DNA from: Dehalococcoidia bacterium
GTDB taxonomy: Bacteria; Chloroflexota; Dehalococcoidia; Lucifugimonadales; SHYF01
Length of the DNA stretch: 36,350 nt
Assembly: GCA_030651175.1 (NCBI GenBank)
Contig: JAUSCR010000175.1
Coordinates: forward strand, 1 to 36,350
Reading direction: 5' to 3'
The notes below the pieces were generated by a model that made no database searches, was not told the origin of the DNA, and saw only the letters and a list, made by a program, of their open reading frames with translations. The position numbers and the translations under genes were made by a program. This document shows, piece after piece, positions 1 to 8,834 of this stretch (its first letter is position 1; every line of letters begins with the position of its first letter).

Positions 1-1
1 C

Positions 2-481
2 GAGTACCCCCAGCTTGGCGGCAACTACCAGGTGTACCACTACACTGAGTTCATGGCAGAGCTAATAGAGCAGGGGCGGCTGAAGCCAATCAAGCCAGTG
101 AACATAGAGATGACATACCACGACTCGTGCTACCTGGGCCGCCACAACCGGGTTTTCGAAGCGCCAAGGATCATTGCCAAGGCCATCCCCGGCCTGACGC
201 TCCACGAGATGGAGAAGAAGCGCGAGGACGGCTTCTGCTGCGGCGCTGGCGGCGGCCACATGTGGATGGATGACAGCGGAGGCCGGCGCATCAACCATAT
301 GCGGACGGAGCAGTTCCTGGAGACCAAGGGCGACACCCTGGGCGTCTCCTGCCCCTTCTGCCTCCAGATGTTTGTAGAAGGCATTGCTACCAAGGGTGCT
401 CAGGAGACCAAGCAGGCCAGGGACCTGGCGGAGATATTGGCGGAGAGCGTAGGCGTTGGGGAGGGGGATACACAGGCCTGA
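2..481 (+). CDS. Fe-S oxidoreductase, C-terminal part (CCG domain; HdrD/GlpC-like)
   Basis: The reading frame is open to the window edge, so this is only the C-terminal ~159 residues of a longer protein; the GTG at 32 is internal. What remains is a cysteine-rich CCG domain of the heterodisulfide reductase/GlpC/LutA superfamily: a 'YHDSCYLGRHN' segment, then 'GFCCGAGGG' with the paired cysteines, then 'SCPFCLQMF'. These cysteines bind an Fe-S cluster or zinc in the family. Such proteins usually move electrons between a flavoprotein dehydrogenase and quinone or another Fe-S carrier. The missing N-terminal part would be expected to carry 4Fe-4S ferredoxin motifs and perhaps a membrane domain. 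The partner dehydrogenase is not in the window, so the substrate is unknown. Confidence 0.85.
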   Translation, partial: EYPQLGGNYQVYHYTEFMAELIEQGRLKPIKPVNIEMTYHDSCYLGRHNRVFEAPRIIAKAIPGLTLHEMEKKREDGFCCGAGGGHMWMDDSGGRRINHMRTEQFLETKGDTLGVSCPFCLQMFVEGIATKGAQETKQARDLAEILAESVGVGEGDTQA

Positions 482-489
482 TACACGCT

Positions 490-594
490 TGTCATTCTGA
501 GGAAGTCCCGATGCCATCGGGACGGCCGAAGAATCTGGAGTGGCGGGGAGAATTCCCTCCGCACCAGATTCTTCGCCTGTAGCTCAGAATGACA
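490..594. repeat. Palindromic intergenic repeat, family A copy 1
   Basis: Perfect 12-bp terminal inverted repeats (TGTCATTCTGAG at 490-501, CTCAGAATGACA at 583-594) enclose a second inverted pair, GAAGAATCTGG and CCAGATTCTTC, and a small CCCGAT/ATCGGG hairpin. The element lies between two convergent genes. Related copies are at 20768-20874 and 31327-31440. No coding capacity. It looks like a non-autonomous transposable (MITE-like) or REP-like element and may also act as a bidirectional terminator. Confidence 0.8.
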
Positions 595-652
595 ACATGG
601 AGAGTGGGGGACAGTAGCACACAGGCCTGACTGACCCCACCATCTCGCCGCT

Positions 653-1843
653 CTACCCAATACCTCCGCTGGACTTGAGCGACTCAATCTCTTCACGGCT
701 ATACCCCAGCTCTTTCAGTATCTCAGCGGTGTGCTCGCCCAGGACAGGCACAGGGCGGCGCAGCCATGAGTTATCGGTGTGCTCAGACATTTTGAACGGC
801 CTGCCGTTGGCCGTAATGGGGCCTAAGCCAGGCTGCTCGAACTGGATGATCATCTTGTTGGCGACCACCTGGGTATCGTTATCCACCTCATCGGCCTCTA
901 TCTCTTTGACCACGCTGGCGAAGCGGTTGCTCCCCTTGAACATGGCCTCCCACTCCGCTGCGGGCCTGGTCGCAAAATGGCGCGCAAGTATACCTTGAAG
1001 CTCTGCCACACGCCGCTCGCGTTTTTCCAGGGTGTCGAATGCGGGATCAGTGAGAAGCTTGTCCAGCCCCACAGCCCTGGTAAACTCTTCCCACCGCGGG
1101 CCGATGTTGATGCTCTGAGAAAGCAGTTGCCTGCCGTCACTGCAGATGTACTGATTGGGCAGGCCGGTAGCCCTGCTGGGAAATCTTTCACTGCTACCGG
1201 TGCGGCGCGTCATCTGTACGGAGTGCAAGGCCAGGCCAGCTTGCAGCAGGTTGATCTCTATCTTCTGGCCTCGGCCAGTGTGTTCCCTCTCGTACAACGC
1301 CAGCATCACAGAGTATGCAATCAGCATTCCCGCCGCCATATCGAAGTGGTAGAGGGCAGTGTAGGAAGGAAATTGGCCGCCGACTGGCCGGCGACCGGCT
1401 ATGTCCCCCACTCTGGCTTGAATGGTGATGTCGGCGCCGGGGAGATTGGCGTCTGGGCCCTCCTCTCCGTAGCCGGTGAGAGATGCGTAGACAAGCTTGG
1501 GGTTCATGCCGGCCACGGCTTCGTAGCTGAGCCCTCGCCGGCGGCGGGCGTCCACACGCGTGTTTGTTACCAACACGTCTGCCCATTTGATGAGGCGATA
1601 GGCAACCTCCAACCCGGCAGGCTTGGTTATGTCCGCCACTATGGATCGTTTGTTCCGGTTGAAGGACAGGGTGGTTATGCTGGTGCCGCCGTAGTTTGGC
1701 GCTGAACTGCGGGTGGAGTCTCCATCAGGAGGCTCGACTTTGATTACATCGGCTCCCTGGTCCGCAAGAAGCATTCCCGCGAATGGCGCGGCAAGGGCCT
1801 GTGAGAAATCCACGACTTTGATGTTGGACAACGGCAGGGCCAT
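653..1843 (-). CDS. Class III CoA-transferase (CaiB/BaiF family)
   Basis: 396-residue protein of the CaiB/BaiF (family III) CoA-transferases, which move CoA between carboxylic acids. The N-terminal 'IKVVDFSQALAAPFAGMLLADQGADVIKVEPP' region (broken here only by ordinary family variation) is the Rossmann-like CoA-binding start of the family. The aspartate in 'YHFDMAAG' matches the position of the catalytic Asp that forms the acyl anhydride. The downstream 'YEREHTGRGQ' stretch is also typical. I chose the ATG at 1843 because GGAGGAGA stands 5 bases upstream; an in-frame extension to 1915 lacks a site and adds no family sequence. The substrate cannot be read from the sequence. The gene follows a solute-binding lipoprotein on the same strand, and a second paralogue lies just beyond, so import and CoA activation of an organic acid is a possible theme. 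Confidence 0.9.
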   Translation of the reverse strand: MALPLSNIKVVDFSQALAAPFAGMLLADQGADVIKVEPPDGDSTRSSAPNYGGTSITTLSFNRNKRSIVADITKPAGLEVAYRLIKWADVLVTNTRVDARRRRGLSYEAVAGMNPKLVYASLTGYGEEGPDANLPGADITIQARVGDIAGRRPVGGQFPSYTALYHFDMAAGMLIAYSVMLALYEREHTGRGQKIEINLLQAGLALHSVQMTRRTGSSERFPSRATGLPNQYICSDGRQLLSQSINIGPRWEEFTRAVGLDKLLTDPAFDTLEKRERRVAELQGILARHFATRPAAEWEAMFKGSNRFASVVKEIEADEVDNDTQVVANKMIIQFEQPGLGPITANGRPFKMSEHTDNSWLRRPVPVLGEHTAEILKELGYSREEIESLKSSGGIG

Positions 1844-1892
1844 ACGAATCTCCTCCAGGCGGGAAAAGTCAAACCCCAAGCCCATGAAATGG

Positions 1893-1950
1893 CTGGGCGG
1901 CCCACATGTTGGCACGTCCGTTGACGCGACTCAGTGCCAGGGCCGCCCAG
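1893..1950. terminator. Long interrupted hairpin between lipoprotein gene and CoA-transferase gene
   Basis: CTGGGCGGCCC (1893-1903) pairs with GGGCCGCCCAG (1940-1950), and TGGCAC (1910-1915) pairs with GTGCCA (1934-1939), giving a long stem with a one-sided 6-base bulge (ACATGT). It lies 55 bases after the stop of the minus-strand solute-binding protein gene. There is no T-tract, so termination or mRNA 3'-end stabilisation is an inference. Confidence 0.45.
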
Positions 1951-2004
1951 ATACAAGTCAGACAATCAAGCTATGGCTGTCAGACGCCGTTCTCAGGCCT
2001 CCCT

Positions 2005-3723
2005 CTACTTCGCCAGCCAATAGGTTTCGGCGCGGTGGGTGGCTACTGCATATATAGTGCGCCCGGGATTGAAGCCATGGACCTTGCTGGCGTACCAGTA
2101 CACACGGTTGCCGTCCACAAATGTGAGGATGGGCAAGTCTTGGTACACAATGTCCTCGATCTGGAAGAACAACTGTTTTCGCTTGATGGGGTCAGTCTCT
2201 GCCGACATCACGGGGTAAAGTCTTTCGACCTCTGCGTTCTCATAATACTGCAGATTGCGTGCGCCGGCCTTTAGGAAGTAGCCGGACACGAGCTCATCCG
2301 GGTCGTCGAGGGCCAGGCAGGACCGGTAGTTGTGCGCCGTGTATTTGCCCGCGGCCCAGAGCTGCTGCGCATCAGGCGGGTTCGCCACTATCTGGGAAGT
2401 GATGCCAATGGTTTTCAGGTTTCGCTGTATGACCTCTCCCCCGCCAAAAGTAAAATCGGTGGAGCTGGACATCAACGCGAACTTATCTATTCCGTTGGGG
2501 TACCCAGCCTCGGCCAGCAGCTGCTTGCCCTTTAGTTGTTCCGCCTTCTTGTTGGCGCCCGTCCCGTAGCCTTCCATCACATCCCAGATCTCATTTGCTT
2601 GGCGTCCCCACTGGGTGCCTGCGGGGAAGTGCGCCGCCACCACGTAATCGCCGGAGTACCTGACATTGCCGTATTCGGTCCGGTCTATTGCCAGGTTTAT
2701 GGCGTGGCGGACCTTGCTGTCCTTGAGCAGCGGGTCGTTAAGGTTAAGGTAAAGGTTCCCAGGAATGCACCACTGCGGCGTTTCTAATGAGCCCATCTGG
2801 TCAGCCTTGGCCATCCTGTTCAACTGGGGCCAGAACTGGAAGGGCGGCGAGTCAATGGCCACGTACAGGTCTATTTTGCCGACCAGCAATGCTGTGGTGC
2901 CAGATCCTGTGTCGGCAAATGTCTGGTCCTTGACAGAGTCCAGATAGGGCAGTCCCTTCTTGAAATAGTTGGGATTGCGTTCGAAGATAACATGGCTGTC
3001 TTGGACAGACTCCTTCACGTAGAAGGGGCCTGAGATGTACTTGTTGTTGGGGCCCAGAGGCGGGGCGGAGAGATCGGCCCGCTTGGTTCCTTCGGGTAGG
3101 ATGGCCGCGAAGGCAAGGGCCAGCGCCTGAGGGACCACAGCGGACGGCCGCGATAGACGGATTATGAAGGTGCGGTCGTCAGGGGTCTCTAGGGCGGTAA
3201 TATACTCTTTTACAAATCCCATCCTTGCGTTGACTACTTTATCTACCTGACCCATGAGCTTCTCCAGGCTGTACTTCATGTCCTTGGAGGTAATGGGTTT
3301 GCCATCTCCGAACTTGATGTCATCCCGAAGCGAGAAGACCATGGTCTTTCCGCCGTCCTCCAGAGACCATTTCGTGCAAAGGTCGCATTCAACCTTGCCT
3401 CCTCCTCCAGGTTGGTTCAGCAACGTCATGTATATCTTTGCCAGTCCCTGCCCAGTGGGGGTGGAATGTTGCGTCATGTCCCAGTGGGGGAAGGAGAGGG
3501 CGCCGGTATACTGCGTTAGGGTGCCTCCCCTTTGGGGCACGCCTCCAACTGGTGTAGCTGTGGGTGTGGCAACAGCGGTGGGCGTTGGCACTGCCACAGG
3601 GGCTGATGTGGGTGTCGGCGCCGGTTTCTCTGCAGCGCCGCAGGCCAGAGCAATCAGCAGCAGAGGCAGCACGACTGCCGCCCACGGGAACAGCCACCGA
3701 CGATGCTTAGCAGGATTCTTCAT
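2005..3723 (-). CDS. ABC transporter solute-binding lipoprotein, family 5 (oligopeptide/DppA type)
   Basis: 572-residue extracellular substrate-binding protein of the SBP_bac_5 (DppA/OppA) family. It starts with a basic stretch, a hydrophobic core and a lipobox ending 'LIALAC', so the Cys should be lipidated by Lgt, which is encoded in this window. A Thr/Pro/Val-rich linker of roughly 45 residues follows, then the binding domain beginning near 'PQRGGTLTQYTG'. The ATG at 3723 has GGAGGGAG just upstream; the ORF runs nine codons further back without a site. Family members bind peptides, but also nickel, sugars or other organics, and the ligand is not evident here. No permease or ATPase genes are adjacent, so it is an orphan binding protein. 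It is flanked by two CoA-transferases. A good sigma-70-type promoter lies upstream. Confidence 0.9.
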   Translation of the reverse strand: MKNPAKHRRWLFPWAAVVLPLLLIALACGAAEKPAPTPTSAPVAVPTPTAVATPTATPVGGVPQRGGTLTQYTGALSFPHWDMTQHSTPTGQGLAKIYMTLLNQPGGGGKVECDLCTKWSLEDGGKTMVFSLRDDIKFGDGKPITSKDMKYSLEKLMGQVDKVVNARMGFVKEYITALETPDDRTFIIRLSRPSAVVPQALALAFAAILPEGTKRADLSAPPLGPNNKYISGPFYVKESVQDSHVIFERNPNYFKKGLPYLDSVKDQTFADTGSGTTALLVGKIDLYVAIDSPPFQFWPQLNRMAKADQMGSLETPQWCIPGNLYLNLNDPLLKDSKVRHAINLAIDRTEYGNVRYSGDYVVAAHFPAGTQWGRQANEIWDVMEGYGTGANKKAEQLKGKQLLAEAGYPNGIDKFALMSSSTDFTFGGGEVIQRNLKTIGITSQIVANPPDAQQLWAAGKYTAHNYRSCLALDDPDELVSGYFLKAGARNLQYYENAEVERLYPVMSAETDPIKRKQLFFQIEDIVYQDLPILTFVDGNRVYWYASKVHGFNPGRTIYAVATHRAETYWLAK

Positions 3724-3816
3724 GGTCTCCCTCCAATATGGTGATACCAACGAACTCTTGGGCGCGGGCGCCTGGCAGGGTGGTAGGATGGGGCGGGCCT
3801 TGCCAAGCGCGCCTGC

Positions 3817-3845
3817 ACTATAGCTATAAGGCGAGTTGTTGTCAA
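3817..3845 (-). promoter_or_regulatory. Sigma-70-type promoter for the solute-binding lipoprotein
   Basis: Read on the minus strand, TTGACA (3840-3845) and TATAGT (3817-3822) are separated by exactly 17 bases. This is a near-consensus -35/-10 pair about 90 bases upstream of the start codon at 3723. The rest of the divergent intergenic space (3724-4034) shows no other clear signal. Confidence 0.7.
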
Positions 3846-4034
3846 TCCATTTGCCAAGAGAATGTTGGTGACGAAAGTCGTCGCATTGGGCCTATACAGA
3901 CACGGACTTCAATAGCTGTCTGGGGGAGCGCCAATACGCAGGCGAGTTTCCAGCGATTTACATCTGGACAGCGGGTAGCCGTGAAAGTATGATGCCTCCG
4001 TGTGCAAGTTTTAGAGTTGTGTGAAGAGAGGTGA

Positions 4035-5207
4035 ATGACCATGACACTAGCATTGGAAGGGATCAAAGTCATAGAGATGGGCACGTTCGGTCCGGCGGGC
4101 TTCGCGTCTGGCTGGCTGGGAGACATGGGAGCGGATGTCATAATGGTGGAATCCCCCTCCAACAGAGCAATGTCGACTGACTGGCGCGAAGGCGGGCGGA
4201 CCAGGGCTGTGCATTGCCGCAACAAGCGAAGCATAGTCTTGGACCTGAAGACGGGAGAAGCCCGCACCATCCTCCACCAGTTGGCCAAGACGACTGATGT
4301 GCTGATAGAAGCTAACCGTCCAGGCATAGCCAAGCGCTTGGGCTTCGACTACGAGACACTCTCCGCTATCAACCCACGCATCATCGTCTGTTCTGTGACA
4401 GGCTACGGGCAGAGCGGCCCCTATGCGCAGATTCCAGGCCACGGCCTGGTTTGGGAAGCTACCGCTGGCTGGCTCCGAATGCACGGGCAAGGCTATGGGA
4501 ACACGGGCGGCGACTATACGGGACGCCCCTGGCTGAACTATTTCAACCTTCCAGACATGAAGGGCTCTTCCAACACGATGGTCTCTATCCTTTTGGCACT
4601 GTATGCTCGGGAAAAGGTGGGGGTTGGCCAGTACCTGGACCTGGCCCTGTTTGATGGCGTCATAGCCGTGAAGGACGCTCCGGTACCCTCGGAAGGCGAT
4701 GGCGCTTTCACTCATGTTAGGCCGTCCTGGAATGTATATGAATGCAAAGATGGCAAGTATATCGCCTTTGCAGCGGGGGAAGAGGTCCAGTGGCGCAACC
4801 TGTGCGAGGCCATAGGCCAGCCAGCGTTGGCCAAAGAACGTGGTGCTTCGGAGCAACGAGGGCAGGAGATAATCCAGATATTCAATAAGACATTCAAGAC
4901 CAGGACCAGGGACGAGTGGTTTGCGCAGATAAGTAAAGTGGATACAGAGGTCGCCAAAGTCAACACCATAGACGAGGCCAGAGACGACCCGCAGGTAAAG
5001 ACACGGGGCATGCACGTAGAAGTAGTCGGCGACGGTGGCCAGCGCGAGATCCAATACGGCAATCCGTTCAGACTGAGCAAGACTCCGGGGAGGGCCGTTC
5101 ATAGGCGCGCGCCCAAGGCTGGCGAACACACGGACCAGCTACTATCTGGGCTCGGCTACGCACCTGCGGACATCCGGCGACTTCGCCAGGCCGGCGCCGT
5201 GAAATAG
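4035..5207 (+). CDS. Class III CoA-transferase (CaiB/BaiF family), second copy
   Basis: 390-residue family III CoA-transferase, clearly diverged from the one at 653-1843. The N-terminal 'IKVIEMGTFGPAGFASGWLGDMGADVI' stretch matches the family start, 'RNKRSIVLDLK' is the conserved second block, and 'FNLPDMKGSS' carries the probable catalytic Asp. 'YAREKVGVGQYLDLALFDG' follows. Two in-frame ATGs are possible, at 4035 and 4041; the GAGAGGTG site ending at 4033 is better spaced for 4041. It is divergent from the solute-binding lipoprotein gene and ends at a strong palindrome. The substrate acid is unknown. The pair may handle the two directions of one acid/CoA exchange or two different acids. Confidence 0.9.
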   Translation: MTMTLALEGIKVIEMGTFGPAGFASGWLGDMGADVIMVESPSNRAMSTDWREGGRTRAVHCRNKRSIVLDLKTGEARTILHQLAKTTDVLIEANRPGIAKRLGFDYETLSAINPRIIVCSVTGYGQSGPYAQIPGHGLVWEATAGWLRMHGQGYGNTGGDYTGRPWLNYFNLPDMKGSSNTMVSILLALYAREKVGVGQYLDLALFDGVIAVKDAPVPSEGDGAFTHVRPSWNVYECKDGKYIAFAAGEEVQWRNLCEAIGQPALAKERGASEQRGQEIIQIFNKTFKTRTRDEWFAQISKVDTEVAKVNTIDEARDDPQVKTRGMHVEVVGDGGQREIQYGNPFRLSKTPGRAVHRRAPKAGEHTDQLLSGLGYAPADIRRLRQAGAVK

Positions 5208-5231
5208 CTGGGTGATGGAAAACTCCGTCCA

Positions 5232-5259
5232 CCAGAGGCCCGACTAGTCGGGCCTCTGG
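5232..5259. terminator. Perfect palindrome between convergent genes
   Basis: Two 14-base arms (CCAGAGGCCCGACT and its reverse complement) form a perfect 28-base palindrome between the ends of the CoA-transferase gene (+) and typA (-). It probably acts as a terminator in both directions, though no long T-tract follows on either strand. Confidence 0.6.
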
Positions 5260-5308
5260 ACTTCCCTATTGCAGCGCCTATTAGCTCTGGTCCAGAGGAT
5301 GGCTGCCG

Positions 5309-7141
5309 CTACTGAGCGACCAGTGCGTTGCTTCTGTCCCGGCCCAGCCGGTGGCGCGCATCGTTTGCTAGGACACGCTTCCGTATTCGGAGATTCTTGG
5401 GCGTTACCTCTAGTACCTCGTCGTCAACTATGAAGTCCAGAGCCTCCTCCAAGCTCATCAGTAGGGGAGGCGTGAGGTGGATAGTGAAGTCCGAGGTGGA
5501 CGCCCGGACATTGGTCATCTTCTTCTCTTTGCAGACGTTCACCACCATGTCCTTGTCTCTGGAATGCACCCCCACCACCATTCCTTCGTACACGGGGGTT
5601 CCAGGTGCGACGAAAGTCATCCCTCGCTGCTGAGCGTTGTTCAACCCGTATGTCACCGCGATGCCAGTCTCGGCGGCCACCATTGTGCCTGTGCGCGTGC
5701 TTTTCACCTGGCCCTTAAGCGGCTCATATCCGGTGAAAGTGCTGTTCATCACACCGTTGCCCTGGGTTGCTTTGAGGAAGAAGCTGCGGAAGCCAATGAG
5801 TCCACGGGTAGGTATCTTGAACTCCATGTGCACGTGTCCCTGGCCGTCGCTGCGCATGTCCTTCATCTGGGCCAGCCGGGCCGCCAGTTCCTCTGTCAGC
5901 GTTCCAATGGCGTCGTCGCTGATTTCCAGGAATAGTTGCTCATAAGACTCCAGCTTCTGTCCGTTGACGACCTTGATGATGGCTTCCGGCTTGGAGACCT
6001 GGAACTCAGAACCCTCGCGCCGCATGGTCTCAATGAGGATGGCCAGATGCAACTCCCCGCGTCCGGCTACCAGGAAGGTGTCGGCTGTGTCCGTATCCTG
6101 GACCCGCAGGCTTACGTTGGTCTGTAGCTCGTTTGTCAGCCTTCGCCGGAGCTGCCGCGATGTCAGACATTGACCGTCCTGCCCGGCAAATGGAGAGCTG
6201 CTCACGCCGAACGTTATCTGGACAGTTGGCTCGCCTATATCTATTCTGGGAAGCGCCTCAGGCTGTCCTGCCGTCGCCACTGTGTCGCCGATGGCGACCT
6301 CCTCCAGGCCGGCCAGCGCTATGATCTCTCCGGCCTCCGCCTCCGTTACCTCCAGCCTGGACAGGCCTTCGAAAACGTAGAGCCTGGTCACCTTATGGAG
6401 CGTTGTGGTGCCATCCAGGCCAATCCGTACTACTTGATCCCCCAGGGATACGCGACCCCGGGCAATGCGCCCAACGCCGATCTGCCCCAGGTGGCTGTCG
6501 TAACTAATGGCGGCCACAAGCAGTTGGAATCCTCCCTCGGCGTCGCCCACGGGCGCGGGCACATACTCCAGAATGGCGTCGAAGAGAGGCGCCATGCTCT
6601 TGGGCGTGTCCCCCAGTTGGCGCAGGGCGTAGCCGACCTTGGCTGCGGAGTATAGGATTGGAAAGTCTAGCTGCGATGCGTCTGTAACCATCTCCAGGAA
6701 CAGGTCCTGGACCATCTCGGCAACCCACTGTGGCCGGGCCTGGGGCCGGTCTATCTTGTTGATGACAACGATTGGCTTCAGCCGTTTTTCAAAGGCCTGT
6801 TTGAGCACAAAGCGCGTCTGGGGCATGGGGCCGTCAACGGCGTCCACCACCAGCAGACAGCCGTCCGCCATGTTCAGCACGCGTTCCACCTCGCCACTGA
6901 AGTCGGCGTGGCCGGGCGTGTCAATGATGTTGATCTTGACGTCTTTATACGTGATTGCCGTGTTCTTGGACAGGATTGTGATGCCCTTTTCCCGCTCCAG
7001 GGCGTTGCTGTCCATGATAAGGTCGCCTACCTGCTGGTTCTCCCGGAAGACGTGGCTTTGCTTGAGCATTGCGTCAACCAGCGTCGTCTTGCCGTGGTCA
7101 ACGTGGGCGATGATAGCTATATTTCTGATGTTTTGAGGCAT
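5309..7141 (-). CDS. typA: Ribosome-associated GTPase TypA/BipA
   Basis: 610 residues, the usual length for TypA/BipA. This translational GTPase binds the 70S ribosome and helps 50S assembly and growth under stress and cold. The G domain is complete: P-loop 'AHVDHGKTT' at about residues 12-20, '[16 protein letters not shown]' (G3), and 'NKID' (G4). EF-G-like domains II, III and V follow, then the TypA-specific C-terminal domain with '[12 protein letters not shown]' near the end. It starts at the ATG at 7141 with the conserved '[15 protein letters not shown]' beginning. A rho-independent-type hairpin sits only about 20 bases upstream on the same strand, so its own promoter must be close or read-through from the tRNA must occur. 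Confidence 0.96.
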   Translation of the reverse strand: MPQNIRNIAIIAHVDHGKTTLVDAMLKQSHVFRENQQVGDLIMDSNALEREKGITILSKNTAITYKDVKINIIDTPGHADFSGEVERVLNMADGCLLVVDAVDGPMPQTRFVLKQAFEKRLKPIVVINKIDRPQARPQWVAEMVQDLFLEMVTDASQLDFPILYSAAKVGYALRQLGDTPKSMAPLFDAILEYVPAPVGDAEGGFQLLVAAISYDSHLGQIGVGRIARGRVSLGDQVVRIGLDGTTTLHKVTRLYVFEGLSRLEVTEAEAGEIIALAGLEEVAIGDTVATAGQPEALPRIDIGEPTVQITFGVSSSPFAGQDGQCLTSRQLRRRLTNELQTNVSLRVQDTDTADTFLVAGRGELHLAILIETMRREGSEFQVSKPEAIIKVVNGQKLESYEQLFLEISDDAIGTLTEELAARLAQMKDMRSDGQGHVHMEFKIPTRGLIGFRSFFLKATQGNGVMNSTFTGYEPLKGQVKSTRTGTMVAAETGIAVTYGLNNAQQRGMTFVAPGTPVYEGMVVGVHSRDKDMVVNVCKEKKMTNVRASTSDFTIHLTPPLLMSLEEALDFIVDDEVLEVTPKNLRIRKRVLANDARHRLGRDRSNALVAQ

Positions 7142-7161
7142 GGCTCACTTTCAAATCAGCT

Positions 7162-7186
7162 AAAAAGCTGGCCTGGATAGGCCAGC
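7162..7186 (-). terminator. Intrinsic terminator after tRNA-His
   Basis: On the minus strand, GCTGGCCT-ATCC-AGGCCAGC is followed directly by TTTTT. This is an 8-bp GC-rich stem with a 4-base loop and a U-tract, a good intrinsic terminator. It lies between tRNA-His and typA on the same strand, so it should end the tRNA transcript, or attenuate read-through into typA. Confidence 0.7.
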
Positions 7187-7317
7187 TACTACATGTAATT
7201 GTAGCACAAATGTAGCACAAGCGCTGCCACGAAGCGGGGCGACTTGCCCATTACCTGGCACTGGAGTCTTTTGAGGAGTCGTGGAAAGCAGGCAATGAGA
7301 TGTGGCCGGGGAAGGGT

Positions 7318-7395
7318 TGGGGTGAGCGGAGGGATTTGAACCCTCGATCTCCTGGGCCACAGCCAGGCGCCTTAGACCACTTGGCTACGCTCACC
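7318..7395 (-). tRNA. tRNA-His (GTG anticodon)
   Basis: A full cloverleaf reads on the minus strand. The acceptor stem is GTGAGCG/CGCTCAC with an extra encoded G at position -1 opposite C73, the identity mark of tRNA-His. The anticodon arm is CCTGG-CTGTGGC-CCAGG with anticodon GTG, and the T arm is GAGGG-TTCAAAT-CCCTC. The CCA end is encoded (7318-7320). The D stem has three pairs plus an A13-A22 mismatch. Confidence 0.95.
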
Positions 7396-7396
7396 A

Positions 7397-7734
7397 CGCA
7401 CAGTCGCGACGTACCGCTGGCCCTTGGCAGAGATCCGCCGTGGGCCGAAGGTAGCCACGAGAATAGTAGCACCTGCCCATAGCTGGGTCAACGCATCCGG
7501 CGTTGGACTTGCGTTTCCGTTAGCTTCGGGTCTGTCGGCGCTGTCCCTTTGTGCGCGGATGAAATTGTGTAGGTGCGTCCTGGCTTGCCCTTTGTATGCG
7601 CCAGCTATGACTATCTTCAATCGGTTGAGGTTGTAGTGTCAACAAGGCTAATATAGCCTGGGCAGCAGGGTGTGATATTCCTCTGCCGCACTGGTCCATC
7701 CAGCGATCAATTAGCAGGCAAAGAATAGCTAAGG
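7397..7734. other. Gene-free stretch between tRNA-His and the DUF502 gene
   Basis: About 340 bases with no convincing gene. Short ORFs on both strands start at non-ATG codons or overlap the tRNA and show no family features. It presumably contains the promoters for tRNA-His (minus) and the DUF502 gene (plus), but I see no clear -35/-10 pair. Confidence 0.5.
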
Positions 7735-8382
7735 GTGGTGAAGAACATGCAAAGAGAAGTCAGGCCAGGATTAGGGAAGAGGGTAAGGGCTCATTTTCGA
7801 AGGACCATAATTACAGGGTTGCTGCTGTTGGTGCCGGTGGTGCTCACATATCTAGTTCTGAGGCTGCTGTTCAACTTCCTGGATGGCATTCTTCAGCCGG
7901 TGTTCCGTGCCCTTGGTCGAGGCGAGTTGCCTGGGGTGGGACTCGTCAGCCTGGTAGCGCTGATCTATATAGCTGGGCTCTTCGGCGCTAACTTCCTTGG
8001 GAAGCGGCTGGTGAGCTTTGGACAGGCCACGTTGCTAAGAATGCCGGTAATCGGTTCGGTCTACTCCTCGGCCAGACAGCTAATAGAGTCTTTCTCTGGC
8101 GGCTCATCCACTGGGTTCAAGCGAGTGGTCCTCATCGAGTATCCCGGGCCCGGCCTCTGGTCAGTGGGTTTCCTGACGAGCGTCACAACAGACGAAAACG
8201 GCAAGTCTATGGGTCTGATATATATCCCTACGGCGCCCACTCCCCAATCCGGCTGGGTGGCTTTGGTCCCAGTAGAGAATATCTACGACACCGACCTTAC
8301 CGTGCCGGTTGCCATGCGCCTGGTGCTGTCAGGAGGGATAGTGACTCCAGGACAGATCAAAAAAAAGGCGCTGGCGTTGTAA
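7735..8382 (+). CDS. DUF502 family membrane protein
   Basis: 215-residue protein matching the DUF502 family. A basic N-terminus is followed by a transmembrane helix (about residues 24-46, 'TGLLLLVPVVLTYLVL') and a second hydrophobic segment ('VGLVSLVALIYIAGLFGANFLG'). After that come the family's conserved 'RMPVIGSVYSSARQLIE' and the C-terminal soluble domain with 'VLIEYPGPGLWSVGFLT' and 'IYIPTAPTPQSGWVALVP'. The function of the family is unknown; the domain is membrane-associated. GTG at 7735 or ATG at 7747 could start translation; AAGGGTGG at 7731-7738 favours the ATG. It lies 26 bases before the RNase P RNA on the same strand. Confidence 0.9.
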   Translation: MVKNMQREVRPGLGKRVRAHFRRTIITGLLLLVPVVLTYLVLRLLFNFLDGILQPVFRALGRGELPGVGLVSLVALIYIAGLFGANFLGKRLVSFGQATLLRMPVIGSVYSSARQLIESFSGGSSTGFKRVVLIEYPGPGLWSVGFLTSVTTDENGKSMGLIYIPTAPTPQSGWVALVPVENIYDTDLTVPVAMRLVLSGGIVTPGQIKKKALAL

Positions 8383-8408
8383 AGAGTTGACTGTGGTACA
8401 CTAGTGCT

Positions 8409-8782
8409 GGGCCAGGGTAGCTGGGCGGCCGCCCCGATGAGCGAAAGCGAATCGGGGAGGAAAGTCCGAGCTCCACCGGGCAGGGTGCTGGGTAACGCCC
8501 AGGCGGGGCAACCCGACAGATAGTGCCACAGAAACATACCACCTCGATGAGCGACAGCAAATCGGGGCAAGGGTGAAATCGTGAGGTAAGAGCTCACGGC
8601 CTCAGCGGTGACGTTTGGGGCGGGAAAACCTCACCTGGAGCAAGGCCGAATAGGGGGACATAGGGTGCCCGGCCTGTCCCCGGGTTGGCCGCACGATCCC
8701 GATGGTAACATCGGGGCTAGAGAGATGGTCGCCATCCCGACTTGTCGGGATACAGAACTCGGCTTACAGGCTGCCCTGGCCC
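8409..8782 (+). ncRNA. rnpB: RNase P RNA, bacterial
   Basis: Catalytic RNA of RNase P, which matures tRNA 5' ends. P1 is clear: GGGCCAGGG (8409-8417) pairs with CCCTGGCCC (8774-8782). The universally conserved GAGGAAAGTCCG (about 8456-8467), ACAGAAACATACC, AGAGCTCACGG, and the 3' block 'ATGGTCGCC ... ACAGAACTCGGCTTACAGG' are all present in order. Length (~374 nt) fits the bacterial ancestral type. A TACACT -10-like box at 8397-8402 fits a transcript starting near 8409, though its -35 is weak. After P1 comes CCTTTTCTT, which could complete a terminator. ORFs predicted through this region are spurious. Confidence 0.96.
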
Positions 8783-8834
8783 CTTTTCTTGCACGTGGAA
8801 GCCTTCCTTGCGGCAGCCGCCAGCGGTTACGCGG

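Noticed and set aside
4047-5129. Long antisense ORF opposite the second CoA-transferase
   Set aside because: It lies fully within a well-supported gene, shows no family features and is a product of GC-rich codon use.
7372-7620. 82-residue minus-strand ORF
   Set aside because: TTG start, no ribosome binding site, and it runs into tRNA-His.
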